The notes beneath the pieces were generated by a model that worked only from the letters and a program-made list of their open reading frames with translations, was not told the DNA's origin and did no database searches. This document shows positions 1-5,908 of a stretch of 8,756 nt of DNA, one piece after another. Positions within the stretch are counted from its first letter, which is position 1. Every line of letters begins with the position of its first letter. Position numbers and translations under genes: made by a program. The DNA lies in contig CAYYSD010000129.1 in assembly GCA_964474285.1 (NCBI GenBank), forward strand, positions 1-8,756, read 5' to 3'. The stretch is from JACRBT01 sp964474285. GTDB lineage: Bacteria > Chloroflexota > Dehalococcoidia > Tepidiformales > Tepidiformaceae.

Positions 1-540
1 ATCGACGTGCAGTTCGAAACGGCAGCTGGCAAGGACGAGACGCTGGTCACCGTGCAGGTGGACTTCCACCTCCCCGCGCAATTCGGGCTCGAGTACGTCG
101 GTGAGGACGGCGAACGCCACCGGCCGATCATCGTCCACCGGGGCATCATCTCGACGCTCGAACGCATGGTGGCGCTCCTGATAGAGGAGTACGAAGGCAA
201 CTTCCCGCTCTGGCTAGCGCCGACGCAGGCTGTGGTCATCCCAATCGCGGACAGGCACATCGACTACGCGCGTGCGGTCGCGGCGCAACTCAAAACGCGG
301 AACCTCCGCGTCCGGGTGGATGAGCGAAGCGAGCGGATGAACCTGAAAATCCGCGAGGCGCAGTTGAAAAAGGTGCCGTACATGCTGGTCGTCGGCGACC
401 GGGAGGAAGAGCAGCAAGCGGCCGCGGTCAGGGTCCGCGGCGGTGGCGACCTGGGTGCCATGAGCATCGCCGACATCGTTGCGAAGCTGGCCGACGAGCG
501 GGATAGCAAGGCTCACGCGCCGGCGGCGCCCGCCTCATGA
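1..540 (+). CDS. thrS: Threonyl-tRNA synthetase, C-terminal part (5' end outside window)
   Basis: This cytoplasmic class II aminoacyl-tRNA synthetase charges tRNA(Thr) with threonine. Only the last 179 residues are present; the reading frame is open from base 1, so the true start lies upstream. The end of the catalytic core is visible: VDFHLPAQFGLEYVGEDG at about residues 20-37, then class II motif 3, HRGIISTLERM at about 46-56, whose ER arginine binds ATP. From LAPTQ (72-76) onward is the anticodon-binding domain (HGTP_anticodon fold), with VDERSERMNLKIREAQLKKVPY and VVGDREEE, both typical of ThrRS. The Ala/Pro/Ser-rich tail is lineage-specific. The TGA stop overlaps the ATG of the lipoprotein gene (ATGA), suggesting co-translation. 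Family identification is secure; full length cannot be judged here. Confidence 0.97.
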   Translation: MDVQFETAAGKDETLVTVQVDFHLPAQFGLEYVGEDGERHRPIIVHRGIISTLERMVALLIEEYEGNFPLWLAPTQAVVIPIADRHIDYARAVAAQLKTRNLRVRVDERSERMNLKIREAQLKKVPYMLVVGDREEEQQAAAVRVRGGGDLGAMSIADIVAKLADERDSKAHAPAAPAS

Positions 541-1235
541 GGCATGTTTCGGCGCCGGCCCTGCTGCTGACTGTGCTCGGAGCCATCACCCTCGCGGCCT
601 GCGGCGGCGGAGACGATGACTCCGGGGATGGTGGCTCTTCTTCCGTGACGCCCACGGCGATTGCGGGCAAAGGGACCCCGACCGCCGCGGAACTCGAGGC
701 GATCTCGCGCACGCAGGTGCCGGGCTTTACTGCTGCGGATGCGCGCGTGGTTCCAGCGGGCGCATCGGTCACCTACACGGCGAATGCGAAGAACGCGGTG
801 GGGAGTCAGGTCGTTGTCGCGGTGCGTGTTTCCGGCTGCGACCCGTTCATCTGCGCGAGCCTCGACCCGAAGGAATACCAGTCGGCCGAGATTCAGCGCA
901 ACCTCAAGTCGATCCTGCCGACCGCGCACATCGAGAGTTCGACGCTGCGATGGGACTTCGGCCAGGTGGAGCTCGGCGAAGGAGCAGGCGGCCTCTACAC
1001 GTATGCGCTGAACTACATGGAGGTCAAGGACTCCAGCGGCGGGACCAGCCGGCTCTCCGTGAACTCGTATCGGGCCTGGTACCACAACGGATCGAGGTTC
1101 ATCGAGCTGCAGGCCTACTCGCGGGGAGGTCCCACCGCCCAATCCGTGCCTGACCTTCTCGGCCGGATGACGAAGGCCGAAGCGGAGAAAGCGGTTCAGG
1201 AGGTGTGCGCAGCCTTCGCGCCGGTGTTCCGCTGA
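537..1235 (+). CDS. Putative lipoprotein of unknown function
   Basis: I do not recognise a family for this 232-residue protein. It opens with a lipoprotein signal peptide: a short basic N-terminus (MRH), a hydrophobic stretch at about 8-19 and the lipobox LAAC with Cys22 as the predicted lipidated residue. Next comes a flexible linker rich in Gly, Asp and Ser (about 23-46), usual for tethering to a membrane. The rest, about 50-232, looks like a mixed alpha/beta extracytoplasmic domain, with Cys101 and Cys106 close enough for a disulfide and a third Cys at 224. The ATG overlaps the thrS stop by 4 bases, so expression is probably linked to thrS, though no functional link is evident. The stop is only 4 bases from the stop of the convergent radical SAM gene. 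The lipoprotein call is firm; the function is unknown. Confidence 0.85.
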   Translation: MRHVSAPALLLTVLGAITLAACGGGDDDSGDGGSSSVTPTAIAGKGTPTAAELEAISRTQVPGFTAADARVVPAGASVTYTANAKNAVGSQVVVAVRVSGCDPFICASLDPKEYQSAEIQRNLKSILPTAHIESSTLRWDFGQVELGEGAGGLYTYALNYMEVKDSSGGTSRLSVNSYRAWYHNGSRFIELQAYSRGGPTAQSVPDLLGRMTKAEAEKAVQEVCAAFAPVFR

Positions 1236-1249
1236 GCGTTCACGCGAAG
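1214..1249. repeat. Inverted repeat spanning two convergent gene ends
   Basis: CTTCGCG (1214-1220) and CGCGAAG (1243-1249) are perfect 7-base inverted arms around a 22-base loop. Inside the loop is a smaller symmetric element, CGCTGAGCG (1230-1238), containing the lipoprotein TGA stop. The element covers the stop codons of both convergent genes. It could fold in transcripts from either strand and act as a weak bidirectional terminator or 3'-end stabiliser, but neither side has a U tract. In DNA this rich in GC a chance 7-base pairing is possible. Confidence 0.3.
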
Positions 1250-2133
1250 AGCGCGAGCTGACGTTCCGGGGGCTCCACCTTCGCGGTGCGGTTGCTCTCG
1301 CCGGAGAGGCCGTACCGTTCGCCAAGTGCGCGCGCCAGCGATTCCAGGGGCTCGCGAACGGAAAGCGGTGCGGAGGCCTGGGTGTACATGTCGACGTAGT
1401 CGCGCAGCAGCTCCGGCCAATCGCGAGCAAGGCAGTTCAGGAAATGCTCGCGCGTGCCGGGGCTCAGCCGGAGTGTCCCGCACCAGAGATAGGCCGCGCC
1501 GGCGTCCCGAGCAGCCCGGACGACGGCTTCGATCTGCTCCGGCCGGTCGGAGAGGCCCGGCAGCAGCGGGGCGATGCTCACTCCGGCCTGGACGCCGGCA
1601 TCGGCGAGCCGGCGCAACGCCCGCAGCCTCTGGAAGGGTGGTGCGGTGCCCGGCTCGGTGCGGCGCCAGACCGTCTCATCGAGCGTGGGGACCGAGAAGC
1701 TCACGCTCACGGGCGCCCGAGCGGCGGCGTGGGCGAGAACATCGGCATCCCGGACGATGAGCGGCCCGCGGGTAATGACGCTGAAGCGCACGCGGGCGGC
1801 GCCAAGCACTTCGATGCAGCCACGGCTCAGACGGTACCAGCCCTCTGCCGGCTGGTATGGGTCTGTGGCCGAGCCGAGCGCCACGTGCGACCCCCTACGG
1901 CTCGGTAGCCGGACTTCCCGCCCGAGCACCTCAACGATGTTCGTCTTCACGCGGATCGATTGGCCGTAGGACTCGCCTGAAGGCCGGTCGGCGCGCTGCT
2001 CGAACGCCCGGACGTAGCAGAAGGTGCACCGGTGGACGCACCCCATGTAGGGGTTCAGCGACCACTCGAAGTGCATTCCCTTCACCGGGCTGAGTGCGGT
2101 CTTGCACGGTTCTTCACGGTATTCCGGGCGCAT
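1240..2133 (-). CDS. SPL-family radical SAM protein (COG1533/Rv2578c-like)
   Basis: This 297-residue protein belongs to the radical SAM enzymes, which use a [4Fe-4S] cluster to cleave S-adenosylmethionine. The cluster motif CxxxCxxC is intact as CVHRCTFC (Cys32, Cys36, Cys39), preceded by the family-typical LNPYMG. Later blocks also fit the spore photoproduct lyase-like group (COG1533): GSATDPYQPAE, FSVITRGPLIVRD, VSVSFSVPTLDE and GVSIAPLLPGLSD. The actinobacterial Rv2578c type is the closest kind I know of; its substrate is not established, so I do not call it spore photoproduct lyase. ATG at 2133 is chosen because MRPEYREEPCKTALSPVKG matches the usual start of the family. GTG codons at 2145 and 2142 are alternatives, and there is no clear ribosome binding site. 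It lies 59 bases downstream of the esterase gene and is probably the last gene of that operon. Confidence 0.88.
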   Translation of the reverse strand: MRPEYREEPCKTALSPVKGMHFEWSLNPYMGCVHRCTFCYVRAFEQRADRPSGESYGQSIRVKTNIVEVLGREVRLPSRRGSHVALGSATDPYQPAEGWYRLSRGCIEVLGAARVRFSVITRGPLIVRDADVLAHAAARAPVSVSFSVPTLDETVWRRTEPGTAPPFQRLRALRRLADAGVQAGVSIAPLLPGLSDRPEQIEAVVRAARDAGAAYLWCGTLRLSPGTREHFLNCLARDWPELLRDYVDMYTQASAPLSVREPLESLARALGERYGLSGESNRTAKVEPPERQLALFA

Positions 2134-2192
2134 TGGTCGCACCACCGTGTGGTCAGCGAAGCAACACTTCAAATGGTCGACTGGCACCCGGC

Positions 2193-3188
2193 TCAGCGCG
2201 GCGCGACGGATTCGAAGAACTGCCAGGCCGTCGCCGTCGCGTCCAGTTCCTGCGATGGCACTCCCTGGAGCTGGGAGACGCGTCGATCGCCGGAGCCGGG
2301 CCACGGGTGGTCGGCCCCGGCGATGACCGTGAGCTTCGACGTGACACCATCGCGGCAGCCGGACCACGTCGTGGTCGACAGGGCTCCGGCGGTCGAGGTT
2401 GAACCGGACCCGGTGCATCGCATGCCGTCGTTCCAGAGCCGCATTGTTTCCTGGGTGGAGCGAAAGGCGACATTGGCGATGCTGCGTTCGCCCATGCCGC
2501 CTTCCAGGGGGTGGTTGCGGTCAGCATCGCCGTGGATGTCGAGGAGATGCACGCCGCGGGACGGGTTGCATGCCGGGATTTCCAACGAGCCGGCAACCGG
2601 TGCGATGGCGGCAACGAGGCCGGCACGTTCGCAGGCAAACCGGAACGACATGATCGCGCCATTGGAATGGCCGGTCATGAAGACACGAGAGGGATCGAAG
2701 CCGTTTTCGGAGACGAGCTCGCCGATGAGCGCCGCGAGGAAGCCGACGTCGTCGATGTTCTGGCGGACGGCCGGGTTGCAGCAGGCGCCGCCGTTCCAGG
2801 TTCGGTCGATACCATCAGGGAAGACAACGGCGAAGCCCTCGCGCTCGGCGAGCGCTTCGAAGTTCGTCGTGACGGCGAGCTGCGACCCGGTGCCCAGGCC
2901 GCCATGAAGCGCGACCACGAGCGGCAGCTTTCCCGTGCCCGCGTTGGACGGGATGAAGAGCCGATAGGTGCGCTCCCGGCCGTCGTGGGTGAGGAGCCCC
3001 TGGGAAGCACCGGCGGCGCGGGCCACCCGCGTGGGCGCGGCGCCCGGGAGGGCCGTGGTTCCGGCACCCGGCGGCGTGGCAATCGCGGCCAATTCCTGTT
3101 CAGAGCCGCCGCGGTCCCGGCACGCGACTGCTCCGAACAGGACAAGTCCAACCATCATGACGTGGGCCGAGAGACGCATCACCCACAT
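2193..3188 (-). CDS. Secreted or lipid-anchored alpha/beta hydrolase, LpqC / PHB-depolymerase-like esterase
   Basis: The protein has 331 residues. A signal sequence covers about residues 4-22 and ends AVAC, a loose lipobox with Cys23 as possible anchor; plain secretion is the alternative. After a low-complexity Ala/Gly/Pro linker (about 30-62), the hydrolase domain begins near residue 65. Visible family marks are the oxyanion-hole block LHGG (94-97), the WNGGACCNPA segment (131-140) typical of the LpqC/poly(3-hydroxybutyrate) depolymerase/feruloyl esterase group (COG3509), and the nucleophile motif GHSNG with Ser175. IHGDAD holds the likely acid Asp223 and GADHPWPG holds the likely catalytic His294, so the triad looks complete. 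The natural ester cannot be told from sequence. ATG at 3188 gives this length; ATG at 3179 (MRLSAHVMM) gives a more standard signal peptide and may be the real start. It lies 36 bases after the MaoC gene on the same strand. Confidence 0.87.
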   Translation of the reverse strand: MWVMRLSAHVMMVGLVLFGAVACRDRGGSEQELAAIATPPGAGTTALPGAAPTRVARAAGASQGLLTHDGRERTYRLFIPSNAGTGKLPLVVALHGGLGTGSQLAVTTNFEALAEREGFAVVFPDGIDRTWNGGACCNPAVRQNIDDVGFLAALIGELVSENGFDPSRVFMTGHSNGAIMSFRFACERAGLVAAIAPVAGSLEIPACNPSRGVHLLDIHGDADRNHPLEGGMGERSIANVAFRSTQETMRLWNDGMRCTGSGSTSTAGALSTTTWSGCRDGVTSKLTVIAGADHPWPGSGDRRVSQLQGVPSQELDATATAWQFFESVAPR

Positions 3189-3212
3189 GATGGCACGAGG
3201 CCGGGGAGAAGT

Positions 3213-3225
3213 GACGCCCGGCGTC
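3213..3225 (-). other. Small hairpin between the MaoC and esterase genes
   Basis: GACGC (3213-3217) and GCGTC (3221-3225) are perfect arms around a 3-base loop and begin inside the MaoC stop codon on the - strand. The following transcript bases are pyrimidine-rich but are not a U tract. It could lower read-through into the esterase or mark a processing site. A five-pair stem may also be chance. Confidence 0.25.
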
Positions 3226-3623
3226 TAAATGACCGCGACCGCTTCGCCTTCGACGACCGATTCGCCCTTCTGGTTCACGGTGACCACGCGGATGGTGGCG
3301 AGCTTTTGGCCCCCGTCCTCGGTCACGGCGGTGACTTCGCCCCTGGCGGTGAGCGTATCGCCGGGGAAGACCTGGCGGGTGAAGCGGACGCCGTATTTCT
3401 TGAGGTTCGTGGCGCCGAGCCAGTCGGTCAGCATCTTCCCGGTGAGGCCCATGGAGAGCATGCCGTGGGCGAACACCGTCGGATAGCCGGCTTTGTTCGC
3501 GAAGGTATCGTCGTGGTGGAGCGGGTTGAAGTCACCGCTCGCTCCCGCGTACTTCACGATGTGCGACCGGTTCACATCTTCGATGACCACGGCTTCGTGG
3601 GTATCGCCAACTTTGAGGTTCAT
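3225..3623 (-). CDS. MaoC-like hot-dog dehydratase (HadB/PhaJ-like)
   Basis: This is a 132-residue single hot-dog protein of the MaoC / (R)-specific enoyl hydratase family, which hydrates 2-enoyl thioesters or dehydrates 3-hydroxyacyl thioesters in the cytoplasm. The hydratase motif is intact: GASGDFNPLHHDD with Asp31 and His36 as catalytic pair, followed by VFAHGMLSMG (51-60), which shapes the acyl pocket. The C-terminal strands (YGVRFTRQVFPGDTLTARGEV) are also standard. ATG at 3623 is chosen because the frame upstream runs into the neighbouring gene, and AGGAGC lies 7 bases before this ATG. The upstream partner gene (FAS1-like dehydratase) ends 11 bases before it. The pair resembles mycobacterial HadA/HadB, where the MaoC subunit carries the catalytic residues. 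Acting alone as a PhaJ-like hydratase is the alternative. Confidence 0.93.
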   Translation of the reverse strand: MNLKVGDTHEAVVIEDVNRSHIVKYAGASGDFNPLHHDDTFANKAGYPTVFAHGMLSMGLTGKMLTDWLGATNLKKYGVRFTRQVFPGDTLTARGEVTAVTEDGGQKLATIRVVTVNQKGESVVEGEAVAVI

Positions 3624-3630
3624 CGCATCA

Positions 3631-3637
3631 GCTCCTA
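3631..3637 (-). promoter_or_regulatory. Ribosome binding site overlapping the upstream stop codon
   Basis: On the - strand the sequence TAGGAGC holds both the TAG stop (3637-3635) of the FAS1-like dehydratase gene and AGGAGC (3636-3631), the ribosome binding site of the MaoC gene, 7 bases before its ATG. Ribosomes ending the first gene sit on the start site of the second. This is a classic arrangement for translational coupling and equal subunit supply. Confidence 0.7.
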
Positions 3638-4111
3638 TTGCTCGACAGCTTTTTCGGTCTGGACGCCGATCGATCGTGCGGTCACGCAAAGGACGCCGTC
3701 CTGGTTGCGGTATTCGGTGATCGATTCGCTGAAGATCATCTTGCCGGCGCGACGCCCTTCCTTTTCCCAGCGTTCGCCGGGCCGGGTCGTCACGGAGAGC
3801 GTGTCGCCGACGTGGATCGGGTGGTGGTATTCATAGTGCTGCTCGGCGTGGAGCCCGCGGCCGACGCCACCGCCACCACCGCCGGCGGGACGGGGAGGCT
3901 CGTTCGCTGGGCGGGGACGAGTGATGTCGAGGGGGTAGTTGGGTTGCCAGTGCGCGCTGCACTGGACGAACGTGGGTGGAACGATGATCCCGCCGGCAGC
4001 TTTCGTCGCGGGATCGTCCGGGTCCCAGAAGACGGGATTGATGTCACGCACGGAACGCGCGAACAGCATCACCTGGGTGCGATCGACCGGGAATTCGAAT
4101 CCGTCGGCCAT
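3635..4111 (-). CDS. FAS1-like / MaoC N-terminal-type dehydratase (HadA-like subunit)
   Basis: This 158-residue protein resembles the FAS1-like dehydratase (MaoC_dehydrat_N) domain, the non-catalytic or substrate-holding half of two-part 3-hydroxyacyl dehydratases. Supporting blocks are FARSVRDINPVFWD (17-30), GGIIVPPTFVQC (40-51), which matches the usual G.VAPPTF segment, and HAEQHYEYHHPIHVGDTL (88-105), the family's GEQ.FEYHRP...GD block. It lacks the D-x-N-P-x-H hydratase motif found in its neighbour, as expected for a HadA-type subunit. An unusual run of six glycines (77-82), within a Pro/Arg-rich loop, separates the two halves of the domain. ATG at 4111 has a perfect AGGAGG 5 bases upstream. 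It is the first gene of the - strand operon, served by the promoter at 4144-4171. Confidence 0.88.
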   Translation of the reverse strand: MADGFEFPVDRTQVMLFARSVRDINPVFWDPDDPATKAAGGIIVPPTFVQCSAHWQPNYPLDITRPRPANEPPRPAGGGGGGVGRGLHAEQHYEYHHPIHVGDTLSVTTRPGERWEKEGRRAGKMIFSESITEYRNQDGVLCVTARSIGVQTEKAVEQ

Positions 4112-4129
4112 GGTTGCCTCCTGTGGGTT

Positions 4130-4141
4130 GTTTCGTGAAAC
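4130..4141. promoter_or_regulatory. Possible operator: perfect inverted repeat in divergent promoter
   Basis: GTTTC-GT-GAAAC (4130-4141) is a perfect inverted repeat of 5-base arms with a 2-base centre. It lies in the 111-base region between the divergent dehydratase and ABM-protein genes. The predicted transcription start of the - strand operon (about 4137) falls inside it, which is where a repressor would be placed. No regulator gene is present in the window. A chance palindrome cannot be excluded. Confidence 0.4.
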
Positions 4142-4143
4142 GG

Positions 4144-4171
4144 AGTATAAGGGCCGAAGTGGCCTCGGCAA
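4144..4171 (-). promoter_or_regulatory. Sigma70-type promoter for the dehydratase operon
   Basis: On the - strand TTGCCG (4171-4166) is followed after 16 bases by TATACT (4149-4144), a 4/6 and a 5/6 match to the -35 and -10 consensus. Transcription would begin near 4137, leaving a leader of about 25 bases that contains the AGGAGG of the first gene. The spacer holds a GGCC...GGCC inverted repeat. No equally good promoter was seen for the divergent + strand gene. Confidence 0.55.
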
Positions 4172-4210
4172 GGACTCACCGCTTCGCTTAGCATGTCCCG
4201 CACATCCCCG

Positions 4211-4218
4211 GGGGAAAG
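4211..4218 (+). promoter_or_regulatory. GGGGAAAG leader motif / ribosome binding site of the ABM gene
   Basis: GGGGAAAG lies exactly 4 bases before the ATG at 4223. It departs from the AGGAGG seen elsewhere in the window but supports this start over the upstream ATG at 4193. The same octamer at the same distance precedes purB (4604-4611). Confidence 0.5.
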
Positions 4219-4222
4219 AAAC

Positions 4223-4522
4223 ATGATCACCGTTCTTGCGAAACTCCAGGCCGTTCCCGGTAAAGAGGCAGAACTCCGCGAGGCGCTCACCACGATGGTC
4301 GCGGCCGTCAAGGCGAACGAACCCGGCGTCCCGGCTTACTCGTTGCACACGTCCGATGCCGATCCTGCGCTCTTCCTGTTCTATGAACAGTACGCCGATA
4401 AGGAAGCTCAGGACGCCCACGGCAAGACCGACCATATGAAGGCGTTGGGCGCGAGCCTGGCGGGCCTGCTGGCCGGCCGTCCGCAAATCGAGCGCTACAC
4501 GCAGATCGCGGGAGTCAAATAG
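4223..4522 (+). CDS. ABM-domain (YgiN-like) putative monooxygenase
   Basis: This 99-residue protein fits the antibiotic biosynthesis monooxygenase superfamily, small ferredoxin-like dimers that include quinol and heme-degrading oxygenases and act without flavin. Diagnostic features are the N-terminal strand ITVLAKLQAVPGKEAELREAL, then EPGVPAYSLHTSDADPALFLFYEQYADKEA (33-62) and the helix AHGKTDHMKAL (65-75), with His71 at the position commonly conserved in the family. The length is typical. Members have very varied substrates, or none known, so oxygenase activity is only presumed. It is transcribed divergently from the dehydratase operon and stands 93 bases before purB. Whether it belongs to the purine operon or has its own transcript is not clear. 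Confidence 0.85.
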   Translation: MITVLAKLQAVPGKEAELREALTTMVAAVKANEPGVPAYSLHTSDADPALFLFYEQYADKEAQDAHGKTDHMKALGASLAGLLAGRPQIERYTQIAGVK

Positions 4523-4556
4523 CGTCCGATGCTGTGCCCGAGCGCCGCAGCCGGGG

Positions 4557-4562
4557 TATGAT
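4557..4562 (+). promoter_or_regulatory. Possible -10 element upstream of purB
   Basis: TATGAT matches five of six bases of the -10 consensus and stands 53 bases before the purB ATG, in the only sizeable gap on this strand. I see no convincing -35 at 16-18 bases upstream, so this is a weak candidate for an operon promoter. Confidence 0.28.
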
Positions 4563-4580
4563 CGCCTCAACCACTGGCGT

Positions 4581-4592
4581 GGCCGGACGGCC
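4581..4592 (+). other. Small hairpin in the purB leader
   Basis: GGCCG-GA-CGGCC is a perfect inverted repeat 23 bases before the purB start. In RNA it would form a 4-pair GC stem with a 4-base loop just upstream of the ribosome binding site. There is no U tract, and nothing resembling a purine riboswitch in this gap. Confidence 0.25.
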
Positions 4593-4603
4593 GCGCGTTC
4601 CCT

Positions 4604-4611
4604 GGGGAAAG
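4604..4611 (+). promoter_or_regulatory. GGGGAAAG leader motif / ribosome binding site of purB
   Basis: The octamer lies exactly 4 bases before the purB ATG, identical in sequence and spacing to that before the ABM gene. It supports the ATG at 4616 as the start. Confidence 0.5.
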
Positions 4612-4615
4612 CCGC

Positions 4616-5908
4616 ATGATCCCGAGGTACTCCCGCCCGCAAATGGCCGCCATCTGGAGCGACCAGGCGAAGTTCGACCGATGGCTCGACGTGGAAATCG
4701 CGGTGTGCGAGGCCTGGGCGGAAATCGGCCGCATCCCGGCTGAGGCTGCCCGCAAGATTCGCCGCGACGCCTCGTTCAACCTGGACAAAATCAACGAGTA
4801 CATGGCGATCACGCACCACGATGTCACCGCCTTCCTGCGGAGCGTTGGCGAGTCGCTCGGCGAAGAGGGCCGCTACGTGCACTTCGGGCTCACCAGCTCC
4901 GACGTTTGGGATACGGCGACCGGCCTGCAGTTGCGCGACGCCTGCGATCTGCTTCTCGCCGGTGTGGACAGGCTGTCGGCCGTGCTGGAGCGGCAGTGCG
5001 TGAAGTACCGGGACACCCTGTGCGTGGGCCGCACCCACGGCGTGCATGCGGAACCCACGACGTTCGGGCTCAAGCTGGCGGTGTGGGTCGATGAGATGCG
5101 CCGAAACCGCAAGCGTCTCGAAGCGGCGCGCGAAACCGTCGCTGTCGGCGCCATCAGCGGCACCGTGGGCACGCACGCATCCGTCCCTCCGCTCGTCGAG
5201 GAGATCGTCTGCCGGAACCTGGAGTTGGGCCTCGAAGCCGCCTCCACGCAGATCATCCAACGCGATCGGCATGCGCAGTTCGTGACGACGCTTGCTATCG
5301 TCGGCGCCTCGCTCGAGAAGTTCGCTCTCGAGATTCGAGCACTGCAGAAGACCGAGGTTCGAGAAGCCGAGGAACCATTCGACGAGGGGCAGACGGGTTC
5401 GAGTGCCATGCCGCACAAGCGCAACCCGGAGCTCTGCGAACGCGTCTGCGGTCTCGCCCGCGTGCTCCGCGGCTATGCCGTGACGGCGATGGAAAACGTT
5501 GCTCTCTGGCACGAGCGCGATATCAGTCACAGTTCCACCGAGCGGATCGTCTTTCCGGACGCATGCCTCGTGTTGGACTACGCGCTGGACATCTTCACCG
5601 GTGTGATGGACCGCCTCACGGTCTTCCCGGGGCACATGCGTGAGAACCTCGATCGTTCCTACGGGCTCGTGTTTTCGCAGCGCGTTCTGCTCGCCCTCAT
5701 CGAGACAGGGATGGCGCGACCGGACGCGTACAAGATCGTCCAGGGGCACGCCATGACCGCCTGGAATGGCCGCACGGCGTTCCTCGATCTGTTGCTCGCC
5801 GACCCTGAAGTCACCTCTCGCATCAACCGGGAGGAATTGACCGCACTGTTCGACTACAACTACTACCTGGTGAACGTCGGCGCGACCTTCGACCGGCTCG
5901 GGTTATGA
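4616..5908 (+). CDS. purB: Adenylosuccinate lyase
   Basis: PurB acts twice in purine synthesis, removing fumarate from SAICAR to give AICAR and from adenylosuccinate to give AMP. At 430 residues it has the usual length for the Bacillus-type enzyme. The fumarate lyase superfamily signature GSSAMPHKRNP (261-271) carries the flexible-loop Ser262/Ser263, one of which is the catalytic base. Histidines known from the B. subtilis enzyme appear at the same numbers: His68 in THHDV, His89 in YVHFG and His141 in GRTHG. Other conserved blocks are GLTSSDVWDT (91-100) and WHERDISHSSTER (298-310). It is the first purine gene in the window. Its TGA overlaps the ATG of the next gene (ATGA). Its product feeds from PurC, encoded one gene downstream. 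Confidence 0.98.
   Translation: MIPRYSRPQMAAIWSDQAKFDRWLDVEIAVCEAWAEIGRIPAEAARKIRRDASFNLDKINEYMAITHHDVTAFLRSVGESLGEEGRYVHFGLTSSDVWDTATGLQLRDACDLLLAGVDRLSAVLERQCVKYRDTLCVGRTHGVHAEPTTFGLKLAVWVDEMRRNRKRLEAARETVAVGAISGTVGTHASVPPLVEEIVCRNLELGLEAASTQIIQRDRHAQFVTTLAIVGASLEKFALEIRALQKTEVREAEEPFDEGQTGSSAMPHKRNPELCERVCGLARVLRGYAVTAMENVALWHERDISHSSTERIVFPDACLVLDYALDIFTGVMDRLTVFPGHMRENLDRSYGLVFSQRVLLALIETGMARPDAYKIVQGHAMTAWNGRTAFLDLLLADPEVTSRINREELTALFDYNYYLVNVGATFDRLGL

Noticed and set aside
513..1430. Open frame of 305 codons on the - strand opposite the lipoprotein gene
   Set aside because: Arg/His/Pro-rich composition typical of an antisense frame. The + strand has a proper signal peptide, lipobox and coupled start.
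2134..2418. N-terminal extension of the radical SAM protein to an ATG at 2418
   Set aside because: It would overlap the 3' part of the esterase gene by over 200 bases, and the added residues are unlike the family. The conserved start fits ATG 2133.
2511..3836. Open frame of 441 codons on the + strand opposite the esterase and dehydratases
   Set aside because: The opposite strand encodes three recognisable proteins with intact motifs; this frame is their complement and has no recognisable domain.
4129..4142. parS (ParB binding) site
   Set aside because: The arms resemble those of parS, but the site lacks two central bases of the 16-base consensus TGTTTCACGTGAAACA, so the half-sites are misplaced.
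4523..4615. Purine riboswitch or PurR-type box ahead of purB
   Set aside because: The gap is 93 GC-rich bases, with no purine riboswitch core, no AT-rich PurBox and no terminator/antiterminator pair.
4112..5749. Very long open frame on the - strand running from inside purB into the FAS1-like dehydratase gene
   Set aside because: It lies antisense to purB, which is unmistakable, and its upstream translation has no family character. High GC keeps antisense frames open. The real gene begins at 4111 with AGGAGG.
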